A stretch of 64,000 bases of DNA from Euglena gracilis (lineage: Eukaryota; Euglenida; Euglenophyceae; Euglenales): NCBI GenBank assembly GCA_039621445.1, contig CP154957.1, forward strand, positions 38,968,654-39,032,653, written 5' to 3'. A model generated the notes under the pieces. That model had not been told where the DNA came from and ran no database searches. It saw only the letters and a list, made by a program, of their open reading frames with translations. Both the position numbers and the translations under genes were made by a program. Below are positions 1 through 11,097 of the stretch, piece after piece. Position 1 is the first letter of the stretch; every line of letters starts with the position of its first letter.

Positions 1-26
1 CTGAACCCGATGCACTGCCGCCACAC

Positions 27-89
27 CTGGGCTTTCTGCTCTGCAGAGAGTGCTCGCCCTTGCCACGCCTGTCCTTCCTGCGCCAGGAC
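27..89 (-). CDS. Coiled-coil exon, copy A (21 codons)
   Basis: Copy of the exon at 22884-22946. Acceptor CTTGCAG, donor CAG|GTGTGG, phase 0 at both ends. Reads VLAQEGQAWQGRALS then AEQKAQ. Confidence 0.6.
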
Positions 90-532
90 CTGCAAGAGGG
101 ACGCGAGGTCTACAAACTATCTGAGGGACCACCGCCGAAGGAAGGGGAACAGGGTCACATCGTTGACCCCTCCCCCCCTCCGGAGGATCCACCTCAGACA
201 GTCCCGGCTGGTGCTCGAGCTGGAACCGACTGGGGGCGAACTGGGGGGGAAATCGAAGCTGCAAAAAATGCTCAACAAATGGCAATTGCGCAAAAAAAAA
301 ATGCAACAAAGATTCGACCCAGGGGCCCCAATTTCGACCCATTTTTGCCCATTGTTGGCCCATTTTTGGACCTCCAAATGGGCAGCTGGACAGAAAAATT
401 GAAACTCGTCCATGGGGAGGGATAAGGGGTCCGAGGCTGGAAGGGCTGCTGGCTGGCTGGACTCCGCAGGGAATGGGGTCCCTCCAGGATTGGCGACAGT
501 GAACACAGGCCAACTGCAAAGCGGGAGCATAC

Positions 533-616
533 CTGGGCCAGCCGCCGCCAGGCCGCCGCAATGAGCCGTGCCCGCCCCTCCCACTCCTCACCTTCGATGG
601 CGAGCCGCCGCCAGGG
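533..616 (-). CDS. Coiled-coil exon, copy A (28 codons)
   Basis: Copy of 23392-23475. Acceptor CATACAG, donor CAG|GTATGC, phase 0 at both ends. Contains EEWEGRARLIAAAWRRLAQ. The second copy has two extra bases immediately inside the intron, which fits the donor position. Confidence 0.62.
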
Positions 617-1003
617 CTGTATGGGAAGGCCTGGTGGGGGGAGGGAAACCTCCCGCCATTCAAGTTTGCAGCGTGCAAAGGGTGCGAAGTGCCCAATCCA
701 GTGTCACACTGCCTGAAGGTTCAGAATGAAGGGCAAAAAGGCGCGCCCACACCCAAAAAAAGCCGCGGAAAACCAAATGGTGGGAGTTGCTCGGCACGTG
801 CAGGGTCAGATTTGAGGCGACCACTGTGATTGTTGTTGCTTAGGGAGCATCGGTTCAGACGTGCCAGGCCGAAAGCATGTTGCCTTGGCCTTGAGAAGAC
901 CAGAAGCTCTCGCCTTCTGATTGGTTCCAGAAAGATAGACACCAGTGCCCAAGAAAGTGTGCACCCCTGAGGGTCCGAAACGGTCCTCCCCCCCCCCCAC
1001 CAC

Positions 1004-1156
1004 AGGGTTGCCGGTATTCCCGTTCAGCCCTGGCCGCCGCTCCGCGCACTGCAGCTCCGTGGCTCGTAATTGCTGTAGGGCCAGGGTGGCCTCCAGCTGC
1101 CGGCCACGGGTCTCCGCCATGCCCAGCGCGTCTCGCAGTCCCCCGACAAGCGCTGC
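1004..1156 (-). CDS. Coiled-coil exon, copy A (51 codons)
   Basis: Copy of 23863-24015. Acceptor CCTCAG, donor CCT|GTGGTG, length 153, phase 0 at both ends. Contains ETRGRQLEATLALQQLRATE, a clear heptad-like helix. Confidence 0.62.
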
Positions 1157-1617
1157 CTGAGGATGGCACTGGGGGAAGGGGTTGGGAAAGGAAACCCGAG
1201 GAGGGCAGTGGGGTTTTTGAGAAAGTTTGGGACTTTCCCACAGGTGGTGTCCATCAAGGTGTCTTCAAAGCGATCTGTGAAAAGCAACAAAAAAGCGACT
1301 TTTATTTGGTGCTTTTCATCATTTCCGGAAATATGTCAATTCTGGGCTCTAAATTGACACCCCAGAGCTTATTTAGGCACTGCCCATCCACGAAATAACC
1401 ATTTTGAGGTATTCCTTTGAAGGCAATTCAGAACAGCCTTGCAACAAGTGATTAAATGGGCAAGATTCGAAAACGAACCAATCCCTTCCGAACAGCGTTT
1501 ATTTTCTTAAAAAAATATCAGTCTCCAAACTGCATGGCAGCAGAGGATTTAGCACAAATATCGATTCCAAATTTGGCTGTTTCACAATTCGGTCAGCTCC
1601 ACGGCAGGCGAACCCAC

Positions 1618-1686
1618 ACGGCCACACGCCTCCTCCTGCACACGCCTCAGCTGCTCCTCCTTGGCGTGGAGCTGCGCTCGGAGACC
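1618..1686 (-). CDS. Coiled-coil exon, copy A (23 codons)
   Basis: Copy of 24475-24543. Acceptor TCACACAG, donor CGT|GTGGGT, phase 0. Contains LRAQLHAKEEQLRRVQEEA. Confidence 0.62.
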
Positions 1687-2031
1687 CTGTGTGAGGAGCA
1701 AGGTGGAATATATCTGCGGGGCACTGGGCAAGACGAGACAGCCCGAGCAGCCAGAGGTCCAGTGATCCAGGAGGGGCAGGCAAACCCCATCGCCGATTGC
1801 AAACACTGACGGAGTCCAGACCACAGGAGCCAGGAGTCAGAGGGATTGAAATCCCCCACTTCATGCTTCTCGTTGGACGCAGCTGTTTGGATGAAAATTT
1901 TTTGAGGCATTTCCCACGAAATACCCAAACACCAGTTCTCTGCAATTCCTTTTTCGATGTATGCGATGGCAAGAACGCTCAGCCTAGTGCTTTGTACTCC
2001 CCACGGCCTTCATCCCGGGACGTCACGAGAC

Positions 2032-2100
2032 CTGGTGGTCTGCATCAAGCTGCGCTGTCCGCAACACCAGTGCTGCCAACTTGTCCTGCAACGTCTGCAC
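2032..2100 (-). CDS. Coiled-coil exon, copy A (23 codons)
   Basis: Copy of 24889-24960. Acceptor GGAACCAG, donor CAG|GTCTCG, phase 0. Contains LQDKLAALVLRTAQLDADHQ. The second copy has one extra codon (Thr) near the start. Confidence 0.62.
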
Positions 2101-2325
2101 CTGGTTCCAAACAGGTGACAACAATGAGGTGGGGTGGGCTCAGAATCCAACCCTTGTCAAATTTACTTGGGTGCATCTGGGGGTGGGCTGACCCCATTGT
2201 AAGGCATGGTTTGGCAAAGACAAGCACATGAAATCGTTTTGTTAAGTTTTCTAGACAAACCTTCAGTCGTCCTGAACACACTAACTTGCATGAGGAAATC
2301 ATACCACACTTTTTGGGAATCTGAA

Positions 2326-2525
2326 CAGGGGTTTTTTTGAGACCAGGGGGGTCCCCCCCCACCCACATTTCCCCAAAAATGCCAAAAATCGCGAAAAATG
2401 CCAAAAATAGCACCCTTGGAAAAAGTTTCAGTGCCTTGGGGACCCCCGGGGGGGGGGGGGCTCGGCCGGACCCACCCACCCTACCCCCCCTCCCTCCCGG
2501 GGTCCACAACTAAAAAAAAACCCTG
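2326..2525. mobile_element. hAT-like non-autonomous element (200 bp), copy A
   Basis: Ends are CAGGGGTTTTTTT and AAAAAACCCTG, and the element is flanked by a perfect 8-base duplication AATCTGAA (2318-2325 and 2526-2533). CAGGG-type ends with 8-base duplications are typical of the hAT superfamily. The interior is C/G-run rich and non-coding. Confidence 0.75.
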
Positions 2526-2541
2526 AATCTGAAAAACACAC

Positions 2542-2599
2542 CTGTTCCTTGGCGGCGGCATTATCCATGACCTGGCGGTGCAGGTCTGCGTTTGCCTTC
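2542..2599 (-). CDS. Coiled-coil exon, copy A (19 codons plus 1 base)
   Basis: Acceptor ACCTGTAG, donor CAG|GTGTGT. Reads KANADLHRQVMDNAAAKEQ, good coiled-coil composition. The second copy (25403-25455) lacks five bases here, so the two copies cannot both keep this frame. Confidence 0.45.
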
Positions 2600-2674
2600 C
2601 TACAGGTTCGAGAAGGCACAAACAAAGAGTCCGCAAGCTTGCATATGACACTCCCGCCCTCTCCGGGGATTTAC

Positions 2675-2701
2675 CATTGTATTCCATCTGCTGTTGCAGA
2701 G
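2675..2701 (-). CDS. Possible 27-base micro-exon, copy A
   Basis: Pyrimidine-rich acceptor CTTCTAG and donor ATG|GTAAAT enclose 27 bases that can read LQQQMEYN. The frame relative to the neighbouring exons is unresolved. Confidence 0.3.
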
Positions 2702-3246
2702 CTAGAAGGAGAGCCGAACCCCTGTGCGATTGTTAAACAATGCTGTTTGGTGTTCACAGGTCAACCCTTGCTTATTCCACTCTATTTTTGTATTGCAATC
2801 TGTGTTTCAGTGTGTATCTGCAAAAAATACGTATTTTTGTGTAATTGGGATGCAAATTCAGTAGAGGTCTGCTCCAACTCCAATTCAAAACCAGAACCAA
2901 GGATGTTCAAAGATTTTCTTCTTTTCTACCATTTTCCCATTCAGTCATCCAACGAAGAGGATAAAGAAGCAGCCATATTTTGGGCGGCTGGGCAAGGATG
3001 AGTATTATTCGTCGATGGGGGGAGGGCGGTCCTGAGCTGGAAAAATAGTTCTGGCAGGAAAATCAGGCTGCTGAGAGTAGGGTCCTGGCCTAAGCGACGC
3101 CCTGTGACACCATTGCCATAAAACTGTGTGGACTTTGGCCCTGGCTTCGAATCATTGGCAAAGATCTCGAACCCATGGACAAGAATGGAACTGACTCTGA
3201 GGTCCCACTTTGCGGTGGCACCGCAAAAGGCAGCCAAAATTGCCAA

Positions 3247-3366
3247 AACGGGCCATGCAATGACCTACAACGGGCCGGGCAATGACCTACAACGGGCCGG
3301 GCAATGACCTACAACGGGCCAGGCAATGACCTACACCGGGCCGGGCAATGACCTACACCGGGCCGG
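3247..3366. repeat. 22-base minisatellite, copy A
   Basis: Five to six units of AACGGGCCGGGCAATGACCT plus AC, with a late A-to-C variant. Confidence 0.85.
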
Positions 3367-4164
3367 AAAATTCCAGCCAGAGGACCCCCCCCCATGGATT
3401 CCCAACTGTGACGGCGGAACAGTTGCCATTTTTGGAACTTTTGGCCCATTTTTGACACTTTGGATATCGTTGGCTTTTTAAATCTCATCCCCTCAGGGGT
3501 GTTCAGCCAGTCAGCAGCCATTTTCCAGCCAGCAACTTTCTTCCAGCCTTGTCTGCCGAAGGGCGGCTGGATGGTAACAAATGTTATTTGGTTTCGAAGG
3601 TGAAAAAAACAAAAAAAATTGCCAGAACGAGGCTGGTCAGATCGATTTGGGATGGGGAAAAAATGGATAATTGGAAATTTTGGGCTTTCGAAGTTTCACT
3701 TTTTCCACATCAAGGTGAGATGAGGATTCTATGCTGCAGGTCCAATAAACACCGAGAAATGAAAAGAGATTGCCGATGCAACTTGGGAGGGGCCTCTTTC
3801 CAAATGGTGTTTCTGGTGACTGTCGCACCAAAGGCTGAAACGAACAGAAAGCAACAACCATATGTCCAGAAATTTTCTGTCGTTTCCTTTCGTGCGACTT
3901 TGCAGCCAGTCAAAGCCAAACAGGGATGGTAGGGTGGAGACAGAAGGGAAGGACCACACTGAAGCACGAGAAGCTCCTCTGGGGGACCGGAAGGCGGAGG
4001 CGCCTGTGGACCAGGGGAAGCAGCCAACGGGGGCAGACATCCATGCCACGGTGCCAACCACCGAACCTCCTCTTCCTCAGCACGGCAATAAATCGGAGGG
4101 AGTGGGGGGCAAGGGAGGGGGGGGGGGACCCACGAACGGTGCGGCGTGGCGGCCGGGGGCACAC

Positions 4165-4271
4165 CCGCGGTGCGAACATGTCCGCCGCCTGCTGCTGCTG
4201 CCGGCAGGCGAAGAGCTCCGCCTCGAGGCCCGTACACCGCCGGACCGCGTCTTGGGCCCAGGCTTGCCTCG
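4165..4271 (-). CDS. Coiled-coil exon, copy A (35 codons plus 2 bases)
   Basis: Copy of 27023-27129. Acceptor ATCCCCAG, donor CGG|GTGTGC. Contains WAQDAVRRCTGLEAELFACR followed by four Gln. Its entry phase matches the exon ending at 4574. Confidence 0.55.
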
Positions 4272-4294
4272 CTGGGGATGAGTCCCCCCCCCAC

Positions 4295-4430
4295 CAAGAA
4301 GTTTCTTAATGACCCTCCCCCCCCCCAGATACTTAAGCCGGGGGGAGGGTCCAAGGGGGTCCAAGCATCCGCCGCTGGACCCGGCTGGCACCCGAAAACG
4401 AGCAAAAAAATTCCTAAATCCTAAATCCAA
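4295..4430. repeat. Dispersed TTTCTTAA-GGACC repeat, copy A
   Basis: Begins AAGAAGTTTCTTAATGACCC, then C-run, GGGTCCAAG, GGCTGGCACCCGAAAACGAG and a C/T-poor tail. Related to 40490-40600. The same repeat is found at ~27153-27288 in copy A'. Confidence 0.55.
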
Positions 4431-4573
4431 TTGGGCTGGAGTCTTTCCGCCAACATTTGGCGGTGAAAACCCCAAACCCCTCAAAGAGGTCCATGGCTTG
4501 GCCACGGACCAAGGGCCAGGCGCGGCGGGCCGGGGAGGGAAGAAGGTGGGCGGAGTTAAGGGTGGAGGGAGGC

Positions 4574-4616
4574 CTGCTCTTAGCTCCTCCACGACCATTT
4601 TCTTCTCTTGGGCCAA
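4574..4616 (-). CDS. Coiled-coil exon, copy A (14 codons plus 1 base)
   Basis: Copy of 27432-27474. Acceptor GTCCACAG, reads LAQEKKMVVEELRA. The phase fits the next exon only if the donor is GC (GCAG|GCCTCC). Confidence 0.45.
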
Positions 4617-5158
4617 CTGTGGACGAAAGCAACGGGGTCAAAATGGAAGGAAAGCAACTGTGGAATGAAACGCAACAATATGGTACCAAAAGGCCAGGGC
4701 CCTGTGGGGGGGGGGTCCACTGGCTAGCCACTGGAAAAAATGGACGAGCTTGAACCCCCTCCACTGGATTAGAAAAAAATTCCTCATTTCCTCCGTGTGT
4801 GCCCCGAGGTGGAAATGTTTTTAATATGTTTTTTTTGGCTGATTTTGTTCAAAAAAAATCAAAAAATGGGCACTAAATTTTTCAGTGCCTCGCGCAGAAT
4901 TTCCACAAGCCCTGTAGCAGCCTGGGGATCCACCAGGATTTCCAAAATTGGACTTGCTGCAGTCCAACAAATCCAGGGGGAGGGTACCGCAAACCTTTAA
5001 GCAAGGGCCTGATCAGGGTAATAAATCATTTGGGAGGGGCAGGCTATGAGAGGACAGATGTGGGCTGCTATAAACACACCAATGGCAAATGAAAGCAGAC
5101 GGACGCTGTGGAGAGAGGGCGGAGCCAGTGAGGGGAGCATTCCCCCTCCTCCACACGC

Positions 5159-5398
5159 CTGGGTGTACTGCAGCCGGTGGACCTGCTGCTCCCGCCGCCC
5201 GGCATCCTCCGTCCGCTGCAGCCGCGCCTCGCAGTCCGCCAACGCCACCTCCGGTCCAGGGCGGCCCCTGTCAGGGGAGCTGGGGGGCAGGCCAGCGGCG
5301 GACCAAAGGCGGCTCGCTCCCAATCCTGTGACGGGGCGGGGGCGGCCCTGGCCAAGCTGCTGGATGGCGTCGTCCTTCGTCTCGAACAGCCGCAGCAC
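5159..5398 (-). CDS. Coiled-coil exon, copy A (80 codons)
   Basis: Copy of 28017-28256. Acceptor CATGGCAG, starts VLRLFETKDDAIQQLGQ and ends ADCEARLQRTEDAGRREQQV plus a short tail. A 240-base phase-0 exon results if the donor is GC (CAG|GCGTGT). The middle is Pro/Gly-rich and may hide a tiny intron. Confidence 0.52.
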
Positions 5399-6957
5399 CT
5401 GCCATGGCCCGGAGGGTGGAGGGCGGTGCGGTGCCCAAAGGATGAGGGGTGGAGAATAGAAGCGGAAGCCAACAGGTCCAGGTTTAACAGGGGGGAGGGA
5501 CGAAACACGGACCCTCAAATAATCCGATGCAAAAAAAAGCATGAAAAAAAAAGACTCAAGGAAAACAAGAAAACCAGTTGCATGTAAATCCTCGAGGGGA
5601 AGATGATATTGGAGGCTATGGGAAAAAAAAATTCGGAAAAGTGTGGGAAAATTGCGGAACTTGCAGAAAAATTGTGGGAAAATTGCGGAAATTGCGGTTT
5701 TGGGGATCGGCACACACTTCTGCTGGAGGACTAAAACCAGAAAATTTGCACAAATTTGGCCACATTGCAACATGGGTGCAAGTTTTGAGCCGTTATTACC
5801 ATTTTAAAAAAAAAAAAAAATCATTTTTGTAATTTTGGGAACATGTTTATTCAAAAAATGTGGAATTTCTTTGCTGAAAAATCCAGAAATGGCAAAAAAA
5901 AATTCAAACCAAAACCTTTGGTGTCAGGTAAAATCTAGTCAGGATGCAAAATATTTTTGAATTAAAATTATTTCCCAACAGAAATCGGGAAACCTTAAAA
6001 AGGCAAATTTTCCAACTTTTTTACAAATTTTGACAAATTTTGGCAAATTTTGGCAAATTTGCAAAAAAAATAACAAAAAAAGTACCTGGGTTCCCTACTG
6101 AAACATTTGAGAAATGGCTGGAACTCATTTTATCTTACATTTTAGGTTCATGCAGAAGAAGTGCAGAAAAGGGTAAAAAATGCAGAAAAATTCGAAAAAT
6201 TGCGGAAATTGCGAGAAAATTGTTGGAAATGCAGAGAACTGCATCCTTCCCTCAGGAGTGACCCGGGGGGGACACGTTTCTGCTGGAGAAGACTTGGATG
6301 TTCACCTCCTCCGGAAAAATTTTTCATTTGTGCTCACAAAACATTAAAGCAGCAATAAAGCAAACTATGCAAAAAACCAAATTTTCATGAATTTAATGCA
6401 CTTTGAGGTCTTGAAAAAAAAACATTTGGGAATGTGCTGATTCTAATAATGAGCAACTTGTTGGCCAAAACATCCTAAACATGATAAAAAATTGGCAGGT
6501 TGTTTGACCTTTGGCCTCAAAGGAAAATCGGGCCCAGAATAAGACACAAGATACATAAGAAATTTTCCAAGTTGAAGGGAGTCAGGGGGGGGGGGGTGAC
6601 TGGCTGGTTTGATCGGTGTGACTGACTGGGTTTTGGCTGCCCCAAATGCCCCACCCGTGTGGCCCACCTGGCGCCGAAGGTTAACTTTTGGCTAAGGCAG
6701 AAAGTGGCCAAAGTGACCGACCCCCCCCCCCCGGGGTTGGTAAGCAATGGTATGGTCCACCCCCAGGGGATTGACTGGCAAGGTATTTTCAGAGTCACTG
6801 ACTGGTTTTTGGCTCAGCCCCCCCCCCCCCCCCCGCCCAGGACTGGCCGAAAATGATTTCCGCCAAAAAATCATTTTGGGCCCCTTCACCCGCAGGGGCC
6901 AAGTGATGGACACCCCTGGGGTGCGTGCGGGAGGTCCACACACAGTAACCGCCGCAC

Positions 6958-7063
6958 CTCCTGGGCCGTGGCCTCCTGCTGCTGGCGGTCGCCATCGCGC
7001 GGAAGCGGGAGGGCGGATTGCATGTCATCCCGGAGGGGGCCCGGCCATCCCGTCACATCATCA
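6958..7063 (-). CDS. Possible coiled-coil exon, copy A
   Basis: Copy of 29816-29921. Acceptor GCTGGCAG, donor GAG|GTGCGG. Ends RDGDRQQQEATAQE; copy A' has Pro for the Arg before QQQ. The entry phase is not matched to its neighbour. Confidence 0.42.
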
Positions 7064-7725
7064 CTGCCAGCCACATCAAGCGCCCCAACAAAAGCGACCA
7101 TGGGGGGGAGGGGTATTGACATTGGAGGCCAGCCAAAAAAAAATGCAGGAAATGGTTTCCAAATAGTTTCCTAGGAAAAGAAACGGCCATTCGAGTCCCT
7201 CGCAGACAGCTTTCTGCCTCGTTCAATCCTCTCTCCGGTGTGCAAACGGCGTCCTCATGCTAAACCGAATCCTTTTCAGCGTGCGTCAGTTAAAGTGGAT
7301 TCCCGAATAGTCCATGTCTCGAGGGATGCAATATGAGAAAAATTGATACCCTTTCATCAATGTTGATGCCAAATATCATTTGACACACATTGGAAAGGAA
7401 CACAGATTAGAAACAAGCCATCTTCATTTCCTCCTCATTTTTCTCCAGGCTCCAGGGGGGAAATCTGCTGATTGGATGATTTGCACTCTTTCATAGAATA
7501 CAAAATCTGTCACAATGTGTTAAATTTTGTATGATTTATTTTTTTCTTCCAATTTTTTGCATACTTTGACCTCCCATTTTGCACTTTTTGGGGGGTGGTC
7601 GCACAAGGAAGTTGATTTTCTTCCAGATTCCCCAGACTTTTCAAAATTGTATCTCCCACTTTTGGACCATTGCATTTTCAGTTGGCGGGCATGCTGAGGA
7701 AATGCTGTGGTGGGCACAATTTCAC

Positions 7726-7761
7726 TGCTTCTTGAGCTTCTGTCAGCTTTTGAATCCTGGT
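7726..7761 (-). CDS. Possible 36-base coiled-coil micro-exon, copy A
   Basis: Copy of 30585-30620. Acceptor CACAGAG, donor GCA|GTGAAA. Reads TRIQKLTEAQEA in phase 0. Confidence 0.38.
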
Positions 7762-8300
7762 CTCTGTGTGGGAGACACATAAAGAATCATTTCTGGAAGG
7801 CACTATTGTCAAAGAGGGGCGAGGAGAAAGAATGACTTGTCGTAAGGGCATGATGGACGGTGGTCTACAGACCGCCAGGGTCAGCATACAGGACATATGG
7901 AGAGAACAGAAATGTATAGACACTCAATCCACGGAGATCGGGATGCCTTCCCCAGTGCAGAGGATGATGAGGTTCAGACCATGGCGCACACAACCACACA
8001 CTACACAAACTACACTCACACACACACAGGGTATCGGCTGTCCCATCGTCAAAGACTGGGGCATCGAACCCGACACAGATAGCCACAGAGACAGACAGAG
8101 AGGGGCTGAGAGATGGGATGGTTTGATAATCAATGCGGCAAACGGTGATAATAGGAGAGTTAGGGTCGGCTCCTGTTGAGGAGGGAAAGGAGGCCATCGA
8201 TCACAAGCGCATGAACACATTTGAGGAAACTGGAATATGGATGTCTGGCCTGAATGCCTGTCTGGCCCCAATGTGCTGGAGGCTGCACAAATCCAATGGG

Positions 8301-8701
8301 TTAAATCCCCCCCAAATTATAAACCCCCCCCGAATAATAACCCCCCCCTGAGGACCGACTTCGGCCCCCCCAAATAATAACCCTCCCCTATGGCAGGTGT
8401 GAGGGCAAAGGAAAAAAGAGTCAAAAATAGCAGATATGTTGCAAAAAAAAATCACAAAAATGGATCGAAATTGGTGCAGAAAATATACCAAAAAAAGCAC
8501 CCAATTATAAAAAATGAACAAAAATGCCAAAAAAAAATGACCATTGGAGCCTGTGGAGGGGTTTTCAGGTCGATTTTTGACTGCGAAAATTTTGCCCAAC
8601 TAATAAACCCACCCCCAAATAATAAACCCCCCCCTGGACCGAAGTTGGGGTCCAAATAATAAATCCCACTGGGGGGGTTTATTATTTGGGGGGGGGGGTT
8701 A
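8301..8701. mobile_element. Phrase-hairpin element (AAATAATAAA phrase), copy A
   Basis: Repeated phrases of the form CCCCAAATAATAA(A)CCCC are separated by unrelated spacers. The element closes with the reverse complement TTTATTATTTGGGGGGG and GGTTA. The ends read TTAAATCCCC and GGGGTTA. Confidence 0.6.
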
Positions 8702-8825
8702 CAAAGAACTTTTCAAAGGGGAGAATGCCTCGTATTGCCATCACTGCTTCGCTCAACCCGACAGAGCAACCTACATGGGGCTGGAGGGCAGGGAGACCTG
8801 GCGGTCCAAATCCAGGGGTCAGCAC

Positions 8826-8895
8826 CAGAGGAGCTCGTCGGCCAGCGGCGCAAATCCGTGCACTGCAGTGGCGTCGGCGGCATGCAGTTGGGTGG
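8826..8895 (-). CDS. Coiled-coil exon, copy A
   Basis: Copy of 31684-31753. Acceptor CCCAGAG, donor CTG|GTGCTG. Reads TQLHAADATAVHGFAPLADE. The entry phase fits the exon ending at 9981. Confidence 0.42.
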
Positions 8896-9028
8896 CTCTG
8901 GGGAAGAGTTCAATAAAAATGGGGTAAAAAAATATAAATGATGGTAAAAAGGATTTACAAATAAATAAACAAATGGAACAAATAATAAATGAAAATGGAA
9001 TGATTTTCAAAATGAAAAAGAGGCAATA

Positions 9029-9142
9029 ATGAATACATACATACATACATCCATACATGCATACATATATATATATATATATATATATGGATGAATGTAT
9101 GTATATATATACATATATATGTATATGTATATGATACATGCA
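9029..9142. repeat. TATG/AT microsatellite, copy A
   Basis: ATAC and TATG tetramers around a (TA)n core. Confidence 0.9.
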
Positions 9143-9510
9143 TTTTATTAATTTAGTTTTGGAATTACCATTTCAATTGCTTGAATATTCCAAGTTTGTT
9201 GCTGAAAAAAAAAAAAAAAAAAAACTATTCCAAGTTTGTTTGCTTCCATGCGCTGAGAAAACAAATGGCTACATGACTTGACTTCAAACAGGAGTTGTGA
9301 AGCAAAAACTGACCGCTTGCATAACCCACATTGCATGGGCGGGAAACGGGCAATCGCCGGGGTTTCGAAAGGGGCATGACCCATTGTGGTGCAGGCCATG
9401 GTACCCCTGCCGCAGCCTCTGCAACTTAGCGTAAAATGGGTGGATCCCAATAAGGCCTGGGAAGAAAAGGAGAAACAGGATTGTAGATGTGTATTTGTGC
9501 CCACACAACA

Positions 9511-9933
<423 letters not shown>

Positions 9934-9980
9934 GAGAGGGATAGGAAGCGACCCCATGGATCGTCCATTGCACGGCGTAC

Positions 9981-10305
9981 CGGGGGGACGGCGGCTGTGG
10001 GCTCGAAGGGCCAGCCAGTCATGGGCCATCGCCGCCCGCTCCGCCGCCTCCGCATCCACCAGGTAGCTCCGCTCCGCCGTCTCCCCCATGACAACGAAGC
10101 GGACGGCGGCCTCCTCCGTACGGGGGGACCGTCCTCCGGGGGTCGACTGCCGGGCGAGGGCCCCAACCAGCACCTGCCACGCCGCCGCCTCCAGCCCCAG
10201 CAGCTCGGCCCGGCCGCCGGCCTCCTCCGCCAGCGTGGCAGTCAACTGGGCCACGGCCGCCAGCCGGTCGTCCAGCGGGGCGGGAGGCACCCCCGTGGGG
10301 ACGGC
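9981..10305 (-). CDS. Large helical exon, copy A (108 codons)
   Basis: Copy of 32809-33133. Acceptor CCCACAG, donor CCG|GTACGC. Contains DDRLAAVAQLTATLAEEAGG and later EEAAVRFVVMGETAERSYLV. The longest exon in the duplicated region. Confidence 0.6.
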
Positions 10306-11036
10306 CTGTGGGAGGGGCAGCCAGCCGTGTGGCCATGGCCATCAATGTCAAGCCACTGGTCAAGCAACGGCGGTCTAACGGGGGGCGGGTATCCTTCGAC
10401 CCAAACCCAACAAACCACAATGACTCAGGCGGGGGGGGGGGGCTCAAAAAAAAAACACAGGGGGGGGAATGTTAACCCAAACACACCACAATAAAATAAA
10501 AACAATACCCACTCATAGCGGCCGATACTTACAGACCTACGCTGCGCCGGGATTGTGGAGACCAGAGCGTGCATTTTTCAGGTTGCATTTTACAGATCTG
10601 AGATGGACGGTGCTTTGTGGAGGAATGTATCTCAGAAAAAAAACTGGGCCAAAAAAAAGGCCTCTGTTTGATCAGGGGAGGGGAAGGGGGAAACAGTGAA
10701 ACCAAAGATTCTCGCTGCATAGAAAAAACAAAAATCCCCATTCGATAATTAATTAGACCAATTTGAGAAATTGATCTAAACAACCTCCAGTTTTCCAGGA
10801 GTTTTCTGCCTTCATGGGTCCAAAGGGATAAAAAGAAAAGTCGTCTGGGCAGGAAGAAAGCTTGCCTTTCATCAGAAAGGGACCGTTAATGAAATACAAC
10901 CGCCGTATGAAATACACCTTTCTTGTTAGATGGCATTACAAGCAACCAAGGGGGCAGCCCTGCATGGGCAGACCTGAGGCACACTTCGGGGGCTACGCCG
11001 AGACCCCGTCCGGGCCCACAGTGCCGGGGGGCCGAC

Positions 11037-11097
11037 CTCTGCCACGGTGGAAGCTGGCATGCAGTTGGACTGCCTTCGGCTCTCGAGGTCAGCGTCG
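11037..11097 (-). CDS. Helical exon, copy A (20 codons plus 1 base)
   Basis: Copy of 33869-33929. Acceptor TTTCTGCAG, donor GAG|GTCGGC. Reads DADLESRRQSNCMPASTVAE. The entry phase fits the cyclase-side exon at 37456-37775 but not the last B exon (12403-12487). Confidence 0.52.

Noticed and set aside
117-584. Long minus-strand frames at the start of each copy (also 23129-23555)
   Set aside because: They run through the exon at 533-616 in another frame and through A-rich intron text; chance frames.
3900-4100. Minus-strand frame starting AEEEEVRWLAPWHGC
   Set aside because: Rich in Pro, Trp and Cys, with splice sites that leave only a few codons. Probably intronic.
5160-5640. Several overlapping 140-260 codon frames around exon 5159-5398
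   Set aside because: Shadow frames of a GC-rich exon; only one frame has coiled-coil composition and splice sites.
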